A stretch of 32,383 bases of DNA from Verrucomicrobiaceae bacterium. Its GTDB lineage: Bacteria > Verrucomicrobiota > Verrucomicrobiia > Verrucomicrobiales > Verrucomicrobiaceae. Made by a program: the position numbers and the translations under genes. Positions 24,804 to 32,383 of this stretch are shown in pieces (the stretch's first letter is position 1; the number at the start of each line of letters is the position of its first letter). The stretch spans positions 1 through 32,383 of the forward strand of contig JAEUHJ010000190.1 of NCBI GenBank assembly GCA_016795375.1, given 5' to 3'. The notes beneath the pieces were generated by a model. It saw only the letters and a program-made list of their open reading frames with translations, was not told where the DNA came from and did not search any database.

Positions 24804-27245
24804 ATGAGTGCCCGATTCCCAGAACCCAGTGCTCAAACCTGGACACCGATGCTTTTGCTGCTCATGGCCATGAGCGCGATGACGCCGCCGCAGCGGAGCG
24901 TGGCGGCGGAAGCGACCGCAGCCTTCGAAATCATCGACACCGTCGAGAAACAGCCGCTTGTCGCGGCGACGGAGCGGCTGATCGAGGCATTGCGCTATGT
25001 CGGCGCGCCGCTGGCGGAGGCGGAGGCTGCGAAACTCAAGACGGCGATGCAGTTAAAGGACGACCGCGAGGCCGTGCGGGCAATTCAAGCCGCGCTCGAT
25101 CCGCTCTGTCTCGCACAGGTGACAATCAATGCGGAGAGCCGCGTTTCGGCCATCGAAGGGCAGGCGCCGAAGCGCCTGATGGAGCAGGGCTGGGCCACTT
25201 TCCTCGTGAAGGTGAACAACACCGCGCTCATCACGCCGCCACTGGTGGTCAGCAGCCCGCAGGCGGAGCGCATGTATGCGCAGGGCAAGGGAACCCGGCA
25301 GCAGCCGATGACGACGGACAAACTCGTCACGCCGGAGGAATCCACGCGACGGTTTCTCGATGTGGCGGTCTTCGACAAGCAGCCGCTCAAGCCAAATCTC
25401 TCCGGTCTGGAGGTCGAATACCGCATCGTGCAGCTCTACAGCCGCGATGCGGGCCGCCGTGAGGCCACGCTGTCCTTCCACGTCGGCCAGGGGACGCAGG
25501 ATTTGGGCTTTCGCAGCGAGCTGCCGTTGCTTTTTGAGTGCGCGCCCGCTGTCGAGCTCACGCTCGGCATCCGCGATCACGATGGGAAGCCGGCCACGGC
25601 TGCGCTCATCGTGCGTGACCGTCACAATCGGGTGTATCCCAATCCCGCACGACGACTCGCGCCGGATTTCTTTTTCCACAGCCAGGTCTATCGCGCGGAT
25701 GGGGAGACGCTGCACCTGCCGCCGGGGGATTACACCGCCGTCGTCTCGCGTGGGCCGGAGTATCGGGTGCAGGAGCAGCGTTTCAGCGTCGCCAGCGGCG
25801 CGAAGAAACAGCGGCAGGATTTTAAGTTGCAGCGCTGGATCGAGCCGAAGACGCGCGGCTGGTTCTCGGGAGATCATCATGTACATGCAGCCGGTTGTGC
25901 GCACTACGACAGCCCGACCGAGGGCGTGGGCCCCGCCGACATGATGCGCCACATCCTCGGCGAAGATCTCAATGTGGGCTGCGTGCTGAGCTGGGGGCCG
26001 TGCTGGTATTCGCAGAAGCAGCATTTTGAAGGCAAAACCTCGCCTCTCTCGCAGCGGAATCACCTCATGCGCTACGACATCGAGGTGAGCGGCTTTCCTT
26101 CATCCCACTGCGGGCACCTGTGCCTGCTGCGGCTCAAAGAGGATGACTATCCCGGTGCGGCGCTGATCGAGGAATGGCCGAGCTGGACGCTGCCCGTGCT
26201 GAAGTGGGGTCAGGAGCAGGGCGGTGTCGTGGGCTACAGTCACTCCGGCTGGGGCCTGCAACTGCCCGACATTCTCCCCGACGGCACCCGTGCCAGTGTG
26301 CTGCCGCGCTCCGGTTCCGGTGGCCGGGGCGAATCCACAGGCCGCGCGGCGGACAAATTGCCGGACTACGCCATGCCGCCGTTCAGCAGCATCGGCGCGA
26401 ACGAGTACATCGTCACCACCGCGCACGGCGTGTGTGATTTCATCTCCACCGTGGACACACCGGCAATCTGGGAGCTGAACATCTGGTATCACACGCTGAA
26501 CTGCGGCATGACCTCCCGCATCTCCGGCGAGACGGACTTCCCCTGCATCTACGGTGATAAAATCGGCCTCGGGCGCATCTATGTGAAGATGCCCGCCGGC
26601 AAGCCGCTGGACTTCGATGCCTGGGCGCAGGGCATCAAGCACGGCCGCAGCTATTGCGGCGACGGCCTCAGCCACATCTTCGACTTCAAAGTGAATGAGG
26701 TGGCCCTCGGCGAGCCGGGCAGCGGCGGAAAAATCAGCACGCTGGCCCTCGCCCAGCCCGGCAAAGTCACAGCCAGCTTTGATGTCGCCGCGTTGCTCGC
26801 CCAAGAGCAGACCGATGAGACGCGGAAGATTCGCAGCGCACGTCTGGATGCCAAACCCTACTGGCACATCGAACGCTGCCGCATCGGCGAGACGCGCAAG
26901 GTGCCGGTGGAAGTCATCGTGAATGGCGAAGCGGCCCACCGCGCGGAGATCGAGGCCGATGGCACGCTGCGAACGATGAACGTGCCGCTGGAGATCACGA
27001 AATCCTCCTGGGTGGCCGTGCGCATCCTCCCCAGCGTCCACACCAACCCCATCTGGGTCAGCGTGGCCGCCAAGCCCGTCCGCGCCAGCCAGCGCAGCGC
27101 CGAGTGGTGCGTCAAAGCCGTCGATCAATGCTGGAGCCAGAAAGGCAAAGGCATCCGCAGCGCCGAACGCGACACAGCAAAACGGGCCTACGATGAAGCG
27201 AAGGCCATCTACGAGCGCATCCTTGCCGAAACGACGAAGGAGTGA
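24804..27245 (+). CDS. CehA/McbA-type PHP-fold metallohydrolase
   Basis: This 813-residue protein has a signal-like segment (MLLLLMAMSAMTPP). The N-terminal half is beta-rich. A carboxypeptidase-regulatory-like or Ig-like domain (VELTLGIRDHDGKPATAALI, LHLPPGDYTAVVSRGPEY) is followed by the metal-binding start of a PHP domain, GWFSGDHHVHAAGC (Asp357, His358, His359, His361). Downstream motifs are GVVGYSHSGWGLQLPDI, FSSIGANEYIVTTAHG and GRSYCGDGLSHIFDFKVN. CehA/McbA-family proteins are metal-dependent esterases or phosphoesterases, named from carbaryl hydrolases; the natural substrate here is unknown, and an ester or phosphoester decoration on a glycan is plausible. The C-terminal tail is beta-rich and then helical. 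It ends just before a probable terminator. Confidence 0.85.
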   Translation: MSARFPEPSAQTWTPMLLLLMAMSAMTPPQRSVAAEATAAFEIIDTVEKQPLVAATERLIEALRYVGAPLAEAEAAKLKTAMQLKDDREAVRAIQAALDPLCLAQVTINAESRVSAIEGQAPKRLMEQGWATFLVKVNNTALITPPLVVSSPQAERMYAQGKGTRQQPMTTDKLVTPEESTRRFLDVAVFDKQPLKPNLSGLEVEYRIVQLYSRDAGRREATLSFHVGQGTQDLGFRSELPLLFECAPAVELTLGIRDHDGKPATAALIVRDRHNRVYPNPARRLAPDFFFHSQVYRADGETLHLPPGDYTAVVSRGPEYRVQEQRFSVASGAKKQRQDFKLQRWIEPKTRGWFSGDHHVHAAGCAHYDSPTEGVGPADMMRHILGEDLNVGCVLSWGPCWYSQKQHFEGKTSPLSQRNHLMRYDIEVSGFPSSHCGHLCLLRLKEDDYPGAALIEEWPSWTLPVLKWGQEQGGVVGYSHSGWGLQLPDILPDGTRASVLPRSGSGGRGESTGRAADKLPDYAMPPFSSIGANEYIVTTAHGVCDFISTVDTPAIWELNIWYHTLNCGMTSRISGETDFPCIYGDKIGLGRIYVKMPAGKPLDFDAWAQGIKHGRSYCGDGLSHIFDFKVNEVALGEPGSGGKISTLALAQPGKVTASFDVAALLAQEQTDETRKIRSARLDAKPYWHIERCRIGETRKVPVEVIVNGEAAHRAEIEADGTLRTMNVPLEITKSSWVAVRILPSVHTNPIWVSVAAKPVRASQRSAEWCVKAVDQCWSQKGKGIRSAERDTAKRAYDEAKAIYERILAETTKE

Positions 27246-27285
27246 GCTCACCGCCCGCGAGATGGCGACAACCACCGCGCTGAGG

Positions 27286-27309
27286 AGCCTGCGTCATGCG
27301 GGGGCTTTT
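27286..27309 (+). terminator. Probable intrinsic terminator of the metallohydrolase gene
   Basis: A stem AGCCTGC / GCGGGGGCT (seven pairs with a two-base bulge, five-base loop) runs directly into TTTTATTT, 40 bp after the stop at 27245. It overlaps the stop codon of the opposing gene by two bases, and the two genes converge here. Stability was judged by eye. Confidence 0.4.
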
Positions 27310-29500
27310 ATTTGATCAAGCGCGCTTCGATGGTGGCGATGTGGCGGTTGGCGAACTCGTCGGTGAGCAGCCATTCCTGATACATGTTTTCGATCTCGGT
27401 CATGATGGCGTTCACGGAGGAGCCGGCGAGGTCGCGTTTCACGTCCTTGGGCCGGTAGTCGTCGGGGATCGGCGGGCGGATGCGGTCGGCCGGCGGTTTG
27501 TAGGCCGGGTTGCACACGACCAGGGGGAGGGATTCGGCAGGCATGAGGTGCTTCCACAGGAATGCCTGCATTTTGTCCTCGGACGGTGTCGCTTCGCGGA
27601 GAATCCCGGTCTCTCCGGACTTTGCGTTGCCGGTCAGGGTCACGTTGACCGGCTTCTCCATTTCTTCGAGCGTGGTCTTGATGGTGATGCCGACATCTTC
27701 CTTGCCGGCGGCGAGGGTGACGGGCGCCGCCTCGACTCCTTCGGGGAGGTTCTTGAAGGTCAACTGGACCGGCCCGTCGAAGCCGTCCTTGCGGATCGCA
27801 TAAACCCTGGCTGCGGTGGAGGATTTGCTGCGCAGCACGATCTGGGCGGGCACGACGCGGAGTTCGAAGTCAGGGATCGGATGGCTGATGCGCAGCCGGT
27901 AGGAGAGCGCTTTGCCGGACTGCCGCCGGGTGTCGCTGATGTGGATGTGGTATTTCCCATCGGCGGGCAGCCTGGCCATGAGGTAGGAGTCGGCGTGGTC
28001 GGTGTTCAGCCCGGAGGCGGCGTCAAAGTGGTCGTCGTTCAACGCGATCACCTTGCCATCCGCGCCGGTGATTTTGACAAAGGAGTCGAAGGGCGAGCCC
28101 AGGCGGCGGGCGTGGACTTCGGCCACGATGGTCTGGCCGGCCTTGCCCTCGGTTTCAAAGACATCCCAATCGCCGGCGCGGTCGGCGCGTCCGTTGACGA
28201 CGACGGGCAGCGTGATCTTCTGTGCTTTGGCGGGGCTGTCATTGGACTCCTGTTCGATCATCTCAGGCAGCGTGCCGACTGCGAAGGGGACCGGGTTGGA
28301 GGTGAATTTGCCGGAGGTGGCAGTGAGGAGGTGCGTGCCGGGTTTGGCATCTGCCGGAGGGGCGGAGAGGGTGGCTTTTTCGAGGTTCCAGCCGTCCATC
28401 TCGATCTTCACGGGCTTGCCAGCCTGGCCACCGAGGGGGAAGATGCTGGTGACGTAGGGCATTTCGCCGATGGTGATCCGATAGGTGAAGCTCTCGCGCC
28501 CGCGGAAGAGCGCCTCGTTCATGGTGAGCACATATTCGCCATCCGCCGGGACGACGAAGCACATGACGGGATCTGGAGAGGAGCGGAAATCATCGCAGTA
28601 GGCCACTTCCCTGCCCTGGGCGTCATGAATGCGCACCACGGCCTGATACCAGCCGGGAACGCCGTCGGCGACGTAGGGGATGAGGTCCCGCGCTTTCGCG
28701 GAGACGACCAGGCGCTGTCCTTTGGTGGCTTGAAAACGATACCGGTTCAGCTCTCCGGCACCACTCTGGCCGTTCATGGTGCAGGGCACGGCGACGAGCA
28801 CTTCCTCATCTTCCTGGGGGCGTTTGCGCTGTGCGAGGTATTCTTTTCCGAGCACCTGTTTCCGGGAGGTTTTCATCGGTTTGCGGGCCACTTCGGGCAC
28901 CTGGCCCACCATGAAGGGCAGCGGGTTGGAGATGCCGCGCCGGGTGACGACGCGGATCTCCCGCCGTCCGGGTCTGGCACCGGGGGCCACCGTGACCTCG
29001 GCATAGACGATCTCGGTGTGGGCACGCACGGCGGGATCGCGCTCGTCCTCCTCGAAGAGGGTGCTGATGCGTTTGATCAGATTGTCCTTGGCCACGTCTT
29101 TTTCCGTTTTCGGAGCGGCGGCGGCTGCCGCAGGCGGAGATGCTGTTTCAGGACCGATGGGTGCGGGAAACTCAAACCAGGCCATCTTGGCGGACATGCC
29201 ATCATCCACCACCGTTTCCTTTTTCTTCAGCAGGTTCAACTGCTCCCGGAGCATGGCCATCTCCTGGTTGTTCGGAGTGCGGAAGTAATCCACGATGCGT
29301 ACGGTCACGCCTTCTCCCGTCACCAGGACTTCGGAGGGATGCAGCAGGCCCTGGCCGGACAGGCGGATCGGGAAGGTGGTGCCCTGCTCGCCACCGGCGG
29401 GATAGACGTAGCCGATGTATTGACTCTGCGCCTGGAGGGCAGATGGCGCGGCCAGGATGACGGTCAGGGCCAGGAGGGTAAGTCCAAAACAGTTTCTCAT
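27308..29500 (-). CDS. Secreted PPC-domain protein, PSD1/DUF1501 operon partner
   Basis: The 730-residue product has a signal peptide (FGLTLLALTVILAAPSALQA), then an Ig/IPT-like segment (YVYPAGGEQGTTFPIRLSGQG). A short helical, Ala/Pro-rich stretch follows (about 80-150). Two or more pre-peptidase C-terminal (PPC)-like beta domains come next (NRYRFQATKGQRLVVSAKA with FVVPADGEYVLTMNE, and DWDVFETEGKAGQTIVAEV with ARLPADGKYHIHISDTR), then further beta-sandwich modules. The C-terminal 100 residues look helical. No enzymatic motif is visible, so it is probably an extracytoplasmic binding or scaffold protein. Such proteins are common next to PSD1 and DUF1501 genes in PVC genomes. It is third in a minus-strand set; 123 bp separate it from the DUF1501 gene, with only a weak GC hairpin (29546-29560) between. 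Confidence 0.85.
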   Translation of the reverse strand: MRNCFGLTLLALTVILAAPSALQAQSQYIGYVYPAGGEQGTTFPIRLSGQGLLHPSEVLVTGEGVTVRIVDYFRTPNNQEMAMLREQLNLLKKKETVVDDGMSAKMAWFEFPAPIGPETASPPAAAAAAPKTEKDVAKDNLIKRISTLFEEDERDPAVRAHTEIVYAEVTVAPGARPGRREIRVVTRRGISNPLPFMVGQVPEVARKPMKTSRKQVLGKEYLAQRKRPQEDEEVLVAVPCTMNGQSGAGELNRYRFQATKGQRLVVSAKARDLIPYVADGVPGWYQAVVRIHDAQGREVAYCDDFRSSPDPVMCFVVPADGEYVLTMNEALFRGRESFTYRITIGEMPYVTSIFPLGGQAGKPVKIEMDGWNLEKATLSAPPADAKPGTHLLTATSGKFTSNPVPFAVGTLPEMIEQESNDSPAKAQKITLPVVVNGRADRAGDWDVFETEGKAGQTIVAEVHARRLGSPFDSFVKITGADGKVIALNDDHFDAASGLNTDHADSYLMARLPADGKYHIHISDTRRQSGKALSYRLRISHPIPDFELRVVPAQIVLRSKSSTAARVYAIRKDGFDGPVQLTFKNLPEGVEAAPVTLAAGKEDVGITIKTTLEEMEKPVNVTLTGNAKSGETGILREATPSEDKMQAFLWKHLMPAESLPLVVCNPAYKPPADRIRPPIPDDYRPKDVKRDLAGSSVNAIMTEIENMYQEWLLTDEFANRHIATIEARLIK

Positions 29501-29623
29501 AGTCTTGTGGTCTCTTTTTCGATTTCTTTTCCCGACGAAATGGCCCGCCCAGGCCGGGCGCGGTGGCCGTCTCTCTCGCGACGACCGTTCCGCACCAGCG
29601 ACGTGGGCGTGAGGGAGCGCGGA

Positions 29624-31045
29624 TCAGAGCAGCTCCGCCAACATGCCGGCGGATTTCATACCTTCCGCCTCCGTGTCGAGGACGTGGGCGTCGATGCCCA
29701 GGGGATTGGGAAGGGGCGCATTCTGATCAATGCCGCCCAGCAGGTAGAAGGTGCCGAGCAGATCCCCCGGATAGACGGGGCGTTCCGCAGGCTGTTCGCC
29801 CCGGTCATCGGAGGCGCCGAGGACGTTGCCACCCTTGAAGCCGCCTCCGGCCACCAGCACGGAGAAGACGGAGCCGAAATGGTGGCGACCACCATTCCAT
29901 GGCGGCTCCCAGGAAACCTTCGGCGTTCTGCCGAATTCGCCGGTACACCACACCAGGGTGCTGTCGAGCAGCCCCCGGTCGCTCAAGTCGGCCAGCAGCG
30001 TGGCCAGCCCCTGGTCGAGTTGCGGACACTGCCGTTTCATCGTGGCGAAGTGGTTGCCATGCGTGTCCCAGCCTCCGGGGAAGCTGATGGTGACGTAAGG
30101 CACGCCCGCCTCGACCAGCCGGCGCGCCGCCAGACATTCCTGCCCGAAGGTGTTCCGGCCGTAGCGGTCCCGCAGGGCGGCCGGCTCGTTGCTGAGGTCG
30201 AAGACTTCCTTTCCTTTGCCCAAAATCAGCCCGTAGGCATTCTGCCGGGCCTCCTCGGCCTGGATCATCTCCGGGGCGTCGGCGAGGCCGTATCCCATGA
30301 GGTTCACCTTGTCCACCAGCTCGCGCCGTGCCCGCTGGCGCCGGTCATCGATGCCGCGGTTCACGATGCCCTGCACCTCGAAGCGGTCGGCGCTGGGATC
30401 TCCCCCCGTGGCAAAGGGCTTGTAGGCCGGGCCGAGGAATCCTTCCTCGGAGAAGCGGCCCGCGGCCTGAAGCATCACGATGTTCGGCGGCAGCAGCCCC
30501 TTGTATTCATCCTTCCTGAAGTAGGTGAAGATGGAGCCCACGCTGGGGAAGGACAGGCGCCCGCCCGGCTGGTGGCCGGTCTGCATGAGGTAGGCGGCGG
30601 TCTCGTGGCCGTTGTTGCCGTGCGTCATGCTGCGGATCAGGGAGAACTTGTCCATCTGCTTGGCCAGAAGGGGGAACAGCCCGCCGATCTGGATGCCGTC
30701 CACCTTCGTGCCGATGCTGCGGTCGAGGTCGCCCATGTATTCATAACCCGTGCGCGGCTTCGGATCCCAGGTGTCGTTGTGCGACATCCCGCCCCATAGG
30801 AAAATCTGGATGACGGATTTGACCTTGCCCTTTTTCGCGGCCTTGGCCCGTGCCGCGTCGTCGCGGGCGGTTTTTTCCTTCGCCGCGGCGATCTGCTCGG
30901 GCGTTTTTTTCACCTCTGCTGCCGCGAAGGCATCAGCGCCCAGGCTGCCTGCGGCGATCGCGCCCGCCGTTCCCAGGACGCCGCGGCGCATGGATTCCCG
31001 TCTCGTGACCAGGTTCTGATCGGTTGGATTCTGTTCAGCATTCAT
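29624..31045 (-). CDS. DUF1501 family protein, Tat-exported (second copy)
   Basis: This 473-residue protein has a twin-arginine-type leader (VTRRESMRRGVLGTAGAIAA). The family core reads VIQIFLWGGMSHNDTWDPKP, SMTHGNNGHETAAYLMQTGH, AARRLVEAGVPYVTISFPGG, WCTGEFGRTPK and LVAGGGFKGGNVLG. Compared with the copy at 10711 it has Met in place of Pro in the GGPS-like motif, and it ends LDTEAEGMKSAGMLAELL instead of the usual RLTDV tail. It belongs to a different DUF1501 subfamily rather than being a recent duplicate. It lies 78 bp downstream of the DUF1553 gene and 123 bp upstream of the PPC protein, all on the minus strand, which is a standard PSD1-DUF1501-PPC order. Confidence 0.92.
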   Translation of the reverse strand: MNAEQNPTDQNLVTRRESMRRGVLGTAGAIAAGSLGADAFAAAEVKKTPEQIAAAKEKTARDDAARAKAAKKGKVKSVIQIFLWGGMSHNDTWDPKPRTGYEYMGDLDRSIGTKVDGIQIGGLFPLLAKQMDKFSLIRSMTHGNNGHETAAYLMQTGHQPGGRLSFPSVGSIFTYFRKDEYKGLLPPNIVMLQAAGRFSEEGFLGPAYKPFATGGDPSADRFEVQGIVNRGIDDRRQRARRELVDKVNLMGYGLADAPEMIQAEEARQNAYGLILGKGKEVFDLSNEPAALRDRYGRNTFGQECLAARRLVEAGVPYVTISFPGGWDTHGNHFATMKRQCPQLDQGLATLLADLSDRGLLDSTLVWCTGEFGRTPKVSWEPPWNGGRHHFGSVFSVLVAGGGFKGGNVLGASDDRGEQPAERPVYPGDLLGTFYLLGGIDQNAPLPNPLGIDAHVLDTEAEGMKSAGMLAELL

Positions 31046-31123
31046 GTTGTTGTGGGTTGAGGATGGTTTGTCGTTTCGGAAATGGAGCGAGGTTCACCTG
31101 GTGTTCGCGGACGGGTCCGGCGG

Positions 31124-32383
31124 TCAATGCCGCAGCAAAAACTCGGGGCTGTTGATCAACGCCCAGGTGAGGTCGAGCCAGACATCACGCCCCTTGGTGA
31201 TGCCCAGCTTGGAGTAATCATCCACCGCCTGCATGTCGGCGGGTGTCGGCAGACGTGAAAGCACGGTCAGATACAGATTCTCGGCGATCTCCGCCGGCTT
31301 GCCGCTGGAGCGCAGCATCTCCGCCAGCCTCGGCCCGGACTGGAGCTTGTTCTGGATTTCACCCGAGTTCAGCATGTAGAGCCACTGCGGGGAGGCCAGC
31401 TCGCTGACACGCTCGCTCTCCAGGCCCGTGGCACGCGCGGAGCGTCCGAACAAGGTCAGGAAGGAGCTGGTGATGCTGCCGTCCGCCAGCTCCACAGCCG
31501 TCATGCTGCTGGGGATGTAGGTGAAGGGCTCCGGCACCGCGCTGGTGTAGAGATCCGAGCTGCCGGTGATCTCATTCAGTGAATCAATCAGCACCTCGGC
31601 CTCCACACGCCGCATCAGGTAGCTGGCAAAGTTGGCCGCAGCCTCCGGCTTGTGGCTCCTGGGGATGGCGGACAACTGGTAAGTCGTCGAAGTGAAGATC
31701 AGCCGCTTCAAGTGCTTCATGTTGTAGCCGCTCGAAACCAGCTCCTTTTGCAGGAAGGCGAGCAGCTCGGGATTGCTCGGCGGATTGTCATCCCGGATGT
31801 CGTCCGGCTCCTCGATGATGCCGCGCCCCATCGCCCAGTACCAGGTGCGGTTCACGATGGCCTTGGTGAACCACGGATTCTCCGGCCGGATCAGCCAGTC
31901 GGCGAAGACCTCACGCGGATCGCGGCCCGGCGGAATCGTCACCTTGGCGCCATCCGGGAACACCGCCTCCAGCGTGGTGTTCTCCGCGATCGGCTGCGGC
32001 AGGTTCCGGGCGATCTGGTTGGTCGCCGTCACCGCCTTGGCCACGGCATCGAGTCCTTCCGCCGTGTTTCCCGGCATCTTCGACACCTTGAGCGGATCCC
32101 AGAAGACGATCTCCTCCTTCCACTCGGAAGTGGGCTTGAAACCGACCTGGGTGAAAAACGCCGCCATGCCCGCCTGACGCGGCGCCGGCCAGGAGAGCAC
32201 CCGCGTGCCCATCAGCGCCAGCCCCACCGACGCGGCGATGCCCTCCGGCGTCCGGTCCTGCGTGGCGCGGTAGAAATTGACCGGGCCGACGCGGTAATTG
32301 CTGCCGCTGGTCGTGAGCAGCTCGCGGACGAACTTGTCGTAGGGCTTGTTTCCGGAGACGGCCTCCCACACCCAGCGGTGATA
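31124..32383 (-). CDS. DUF1549/DUF1553 (PSD1-family) protein, N terminus outside the window
   Basis: The frame is open to the right edge; 419 residues of the C-terminal half are visible. The sequence opens YHRWVWEAVSGNKPYDKFVREL, which belongs to the end of a DUF1549 domain. The DUF1553 domain follows: ADWLIRPENPWFTKAIVNRTW, RDDNPPSNPELLAFLQKELV, KHLKRLIFTSTTYQLS, YLMRRVEAEVLIDSLNEITG, and the end ALINSPEFLLRH. The N-terminal part, which may or may not carry cytochrome or other domains, is off-window. Unlike the copy at 8113 it has no CxxCH in the visible part. It is the first visible gene of the minus-strand set leading to DUF1501 and PPC proteins. Confidence 0.9.
   Translation of the reverse strand, partial: YHRWVWEAVSGNKPYDKFVRELLTTSGSNYRVGPVNFYRATQDRTPEGIAASVGLALMGTRVLSWPAPRQAGMAAFFTQVGFKPTSEWKEEIVFWDPLKVSKMPGNTAEGLDAVAKAVTATNQIARNLPQPIAENTTLEAVFPDGAKVTIPPGRDPREVFADWLIRPENPWFTKAIVNRTWYWAMGRGIIEEPDDIRDDNPPSNPELLAFLQKELVSSGYNMKHLKRLIFTSTTYQLSAIPRSHKPEAAANFASYLMRRVEAEVLIDSLNEITGSSDLYTSAVPEPFTYIPSSMTAVELADGSITSSFLTLFGRSARATGLESERVSELASPQWLYMLNSGEIQNKLQSGPRLAEMLRSSGKPAEIAENLYLTVLSRLPTPADMQAVDDYSKLGITKGRDVWLDLTWALINSPEFLLRH

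Noticed and set aside
29546..29560. GC-rich hairpin between the DUF1501 and PPC genes
   Set aside because: Five-base stem with no T-run on the transcribed strand; not a convincing terminator.
27296..30799. Very long plus-strand open frame (over 1100 codons) opposite the PPC and DUF1501 genes
   Set aside because: It is antisense to two well-recognised genes and spans their intergenic gap; its translation is rich in Gly, Asp, His and Arg with no domain. It arises because stops are rare opposite high-GC codons.
1..32383. Search for CRISPR arrays, tRNA or rRNA genes, IS elements and transposases
   Set aside because: No regularly spaced repeats, no tRNA or rRNA sequence and no transposase-like translation were noticed; dispersed repeats cannot be excluded without computation.

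Overview
The window is a high-GC bacterial segment dominated by secreted proteins of families concentrated in the PVC group: PSD1-type cytochrome/DUF1549/DUF1553 proteins, DUF1501 proteins, DUF4838 proteins and DUF4038/DUF5060 glycosidase-like proteins. A member of the Verrucomicrobiota is most likely. A small secreted domain at 16327-16662 resembles a segment of verrucomicrobial secretins, and almost no gene has a recognisable Shine-Dalgarno motif. Planctomycetota or Lentisphaerota cannot be excluded. Family assignments rest on recognising motifs in the translations; no database search was run.

Layout. Positions 1-2462 (+) hold the 3' part of an unrecognised Pro/Ala-rich protein, a doubtful small frameshifted ORF, and a beta-lactamase-fold serine hydrolase. 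Positions 2627-5636 (+) hold a DUF4838 protein and a TIM-barrel-like secreted protein. Positions 5721-6356 (-) hold an internally deleted glycosidase-like gene. Positions 6467-18407 (+) are a tightly packed run: DUF5060/DUF4038 glycosidase, PSD1 cytochrome protein, DUF1501 protein, DUF6298/cellulase-like protein, DUF4838-CBM9 protein, orphan small domain, and an (alpha/alpha)-toroid protein. On the minus strand (22658-18443) lie a DUF262-HNH-AlbA_2 fusion of defence type and a third DUF4838 protein. Positions 22995-27245 (+) hold a second DUF5060-type glycosidase and a CehA/McbA-type PHP metallohydrolase, followed by a probable terminator. Positions 32383-27308 (-) hold a second PSD1-family/DUF1501 pair followed by a PPC-domain protein.

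Most proteins carry export signals, and most look like carbohydrate-active enzymes or PVC-specific partners. The simplest reading is a secreted glycan (or glycoconjugate) degradation locus without SusC/SusD-like genes in view, in which PSD1/DUF1501 pairs are genetically tied to glycosidases. The substrate cannot be read from the sequence. The least expected items are the three DUF4838 paralogues sharing a CxCxxC cluster, the glycosidase that has lost its catalytic barrel, the orphan secretin-like domain, and the defence fusion gene set among glycan genes.
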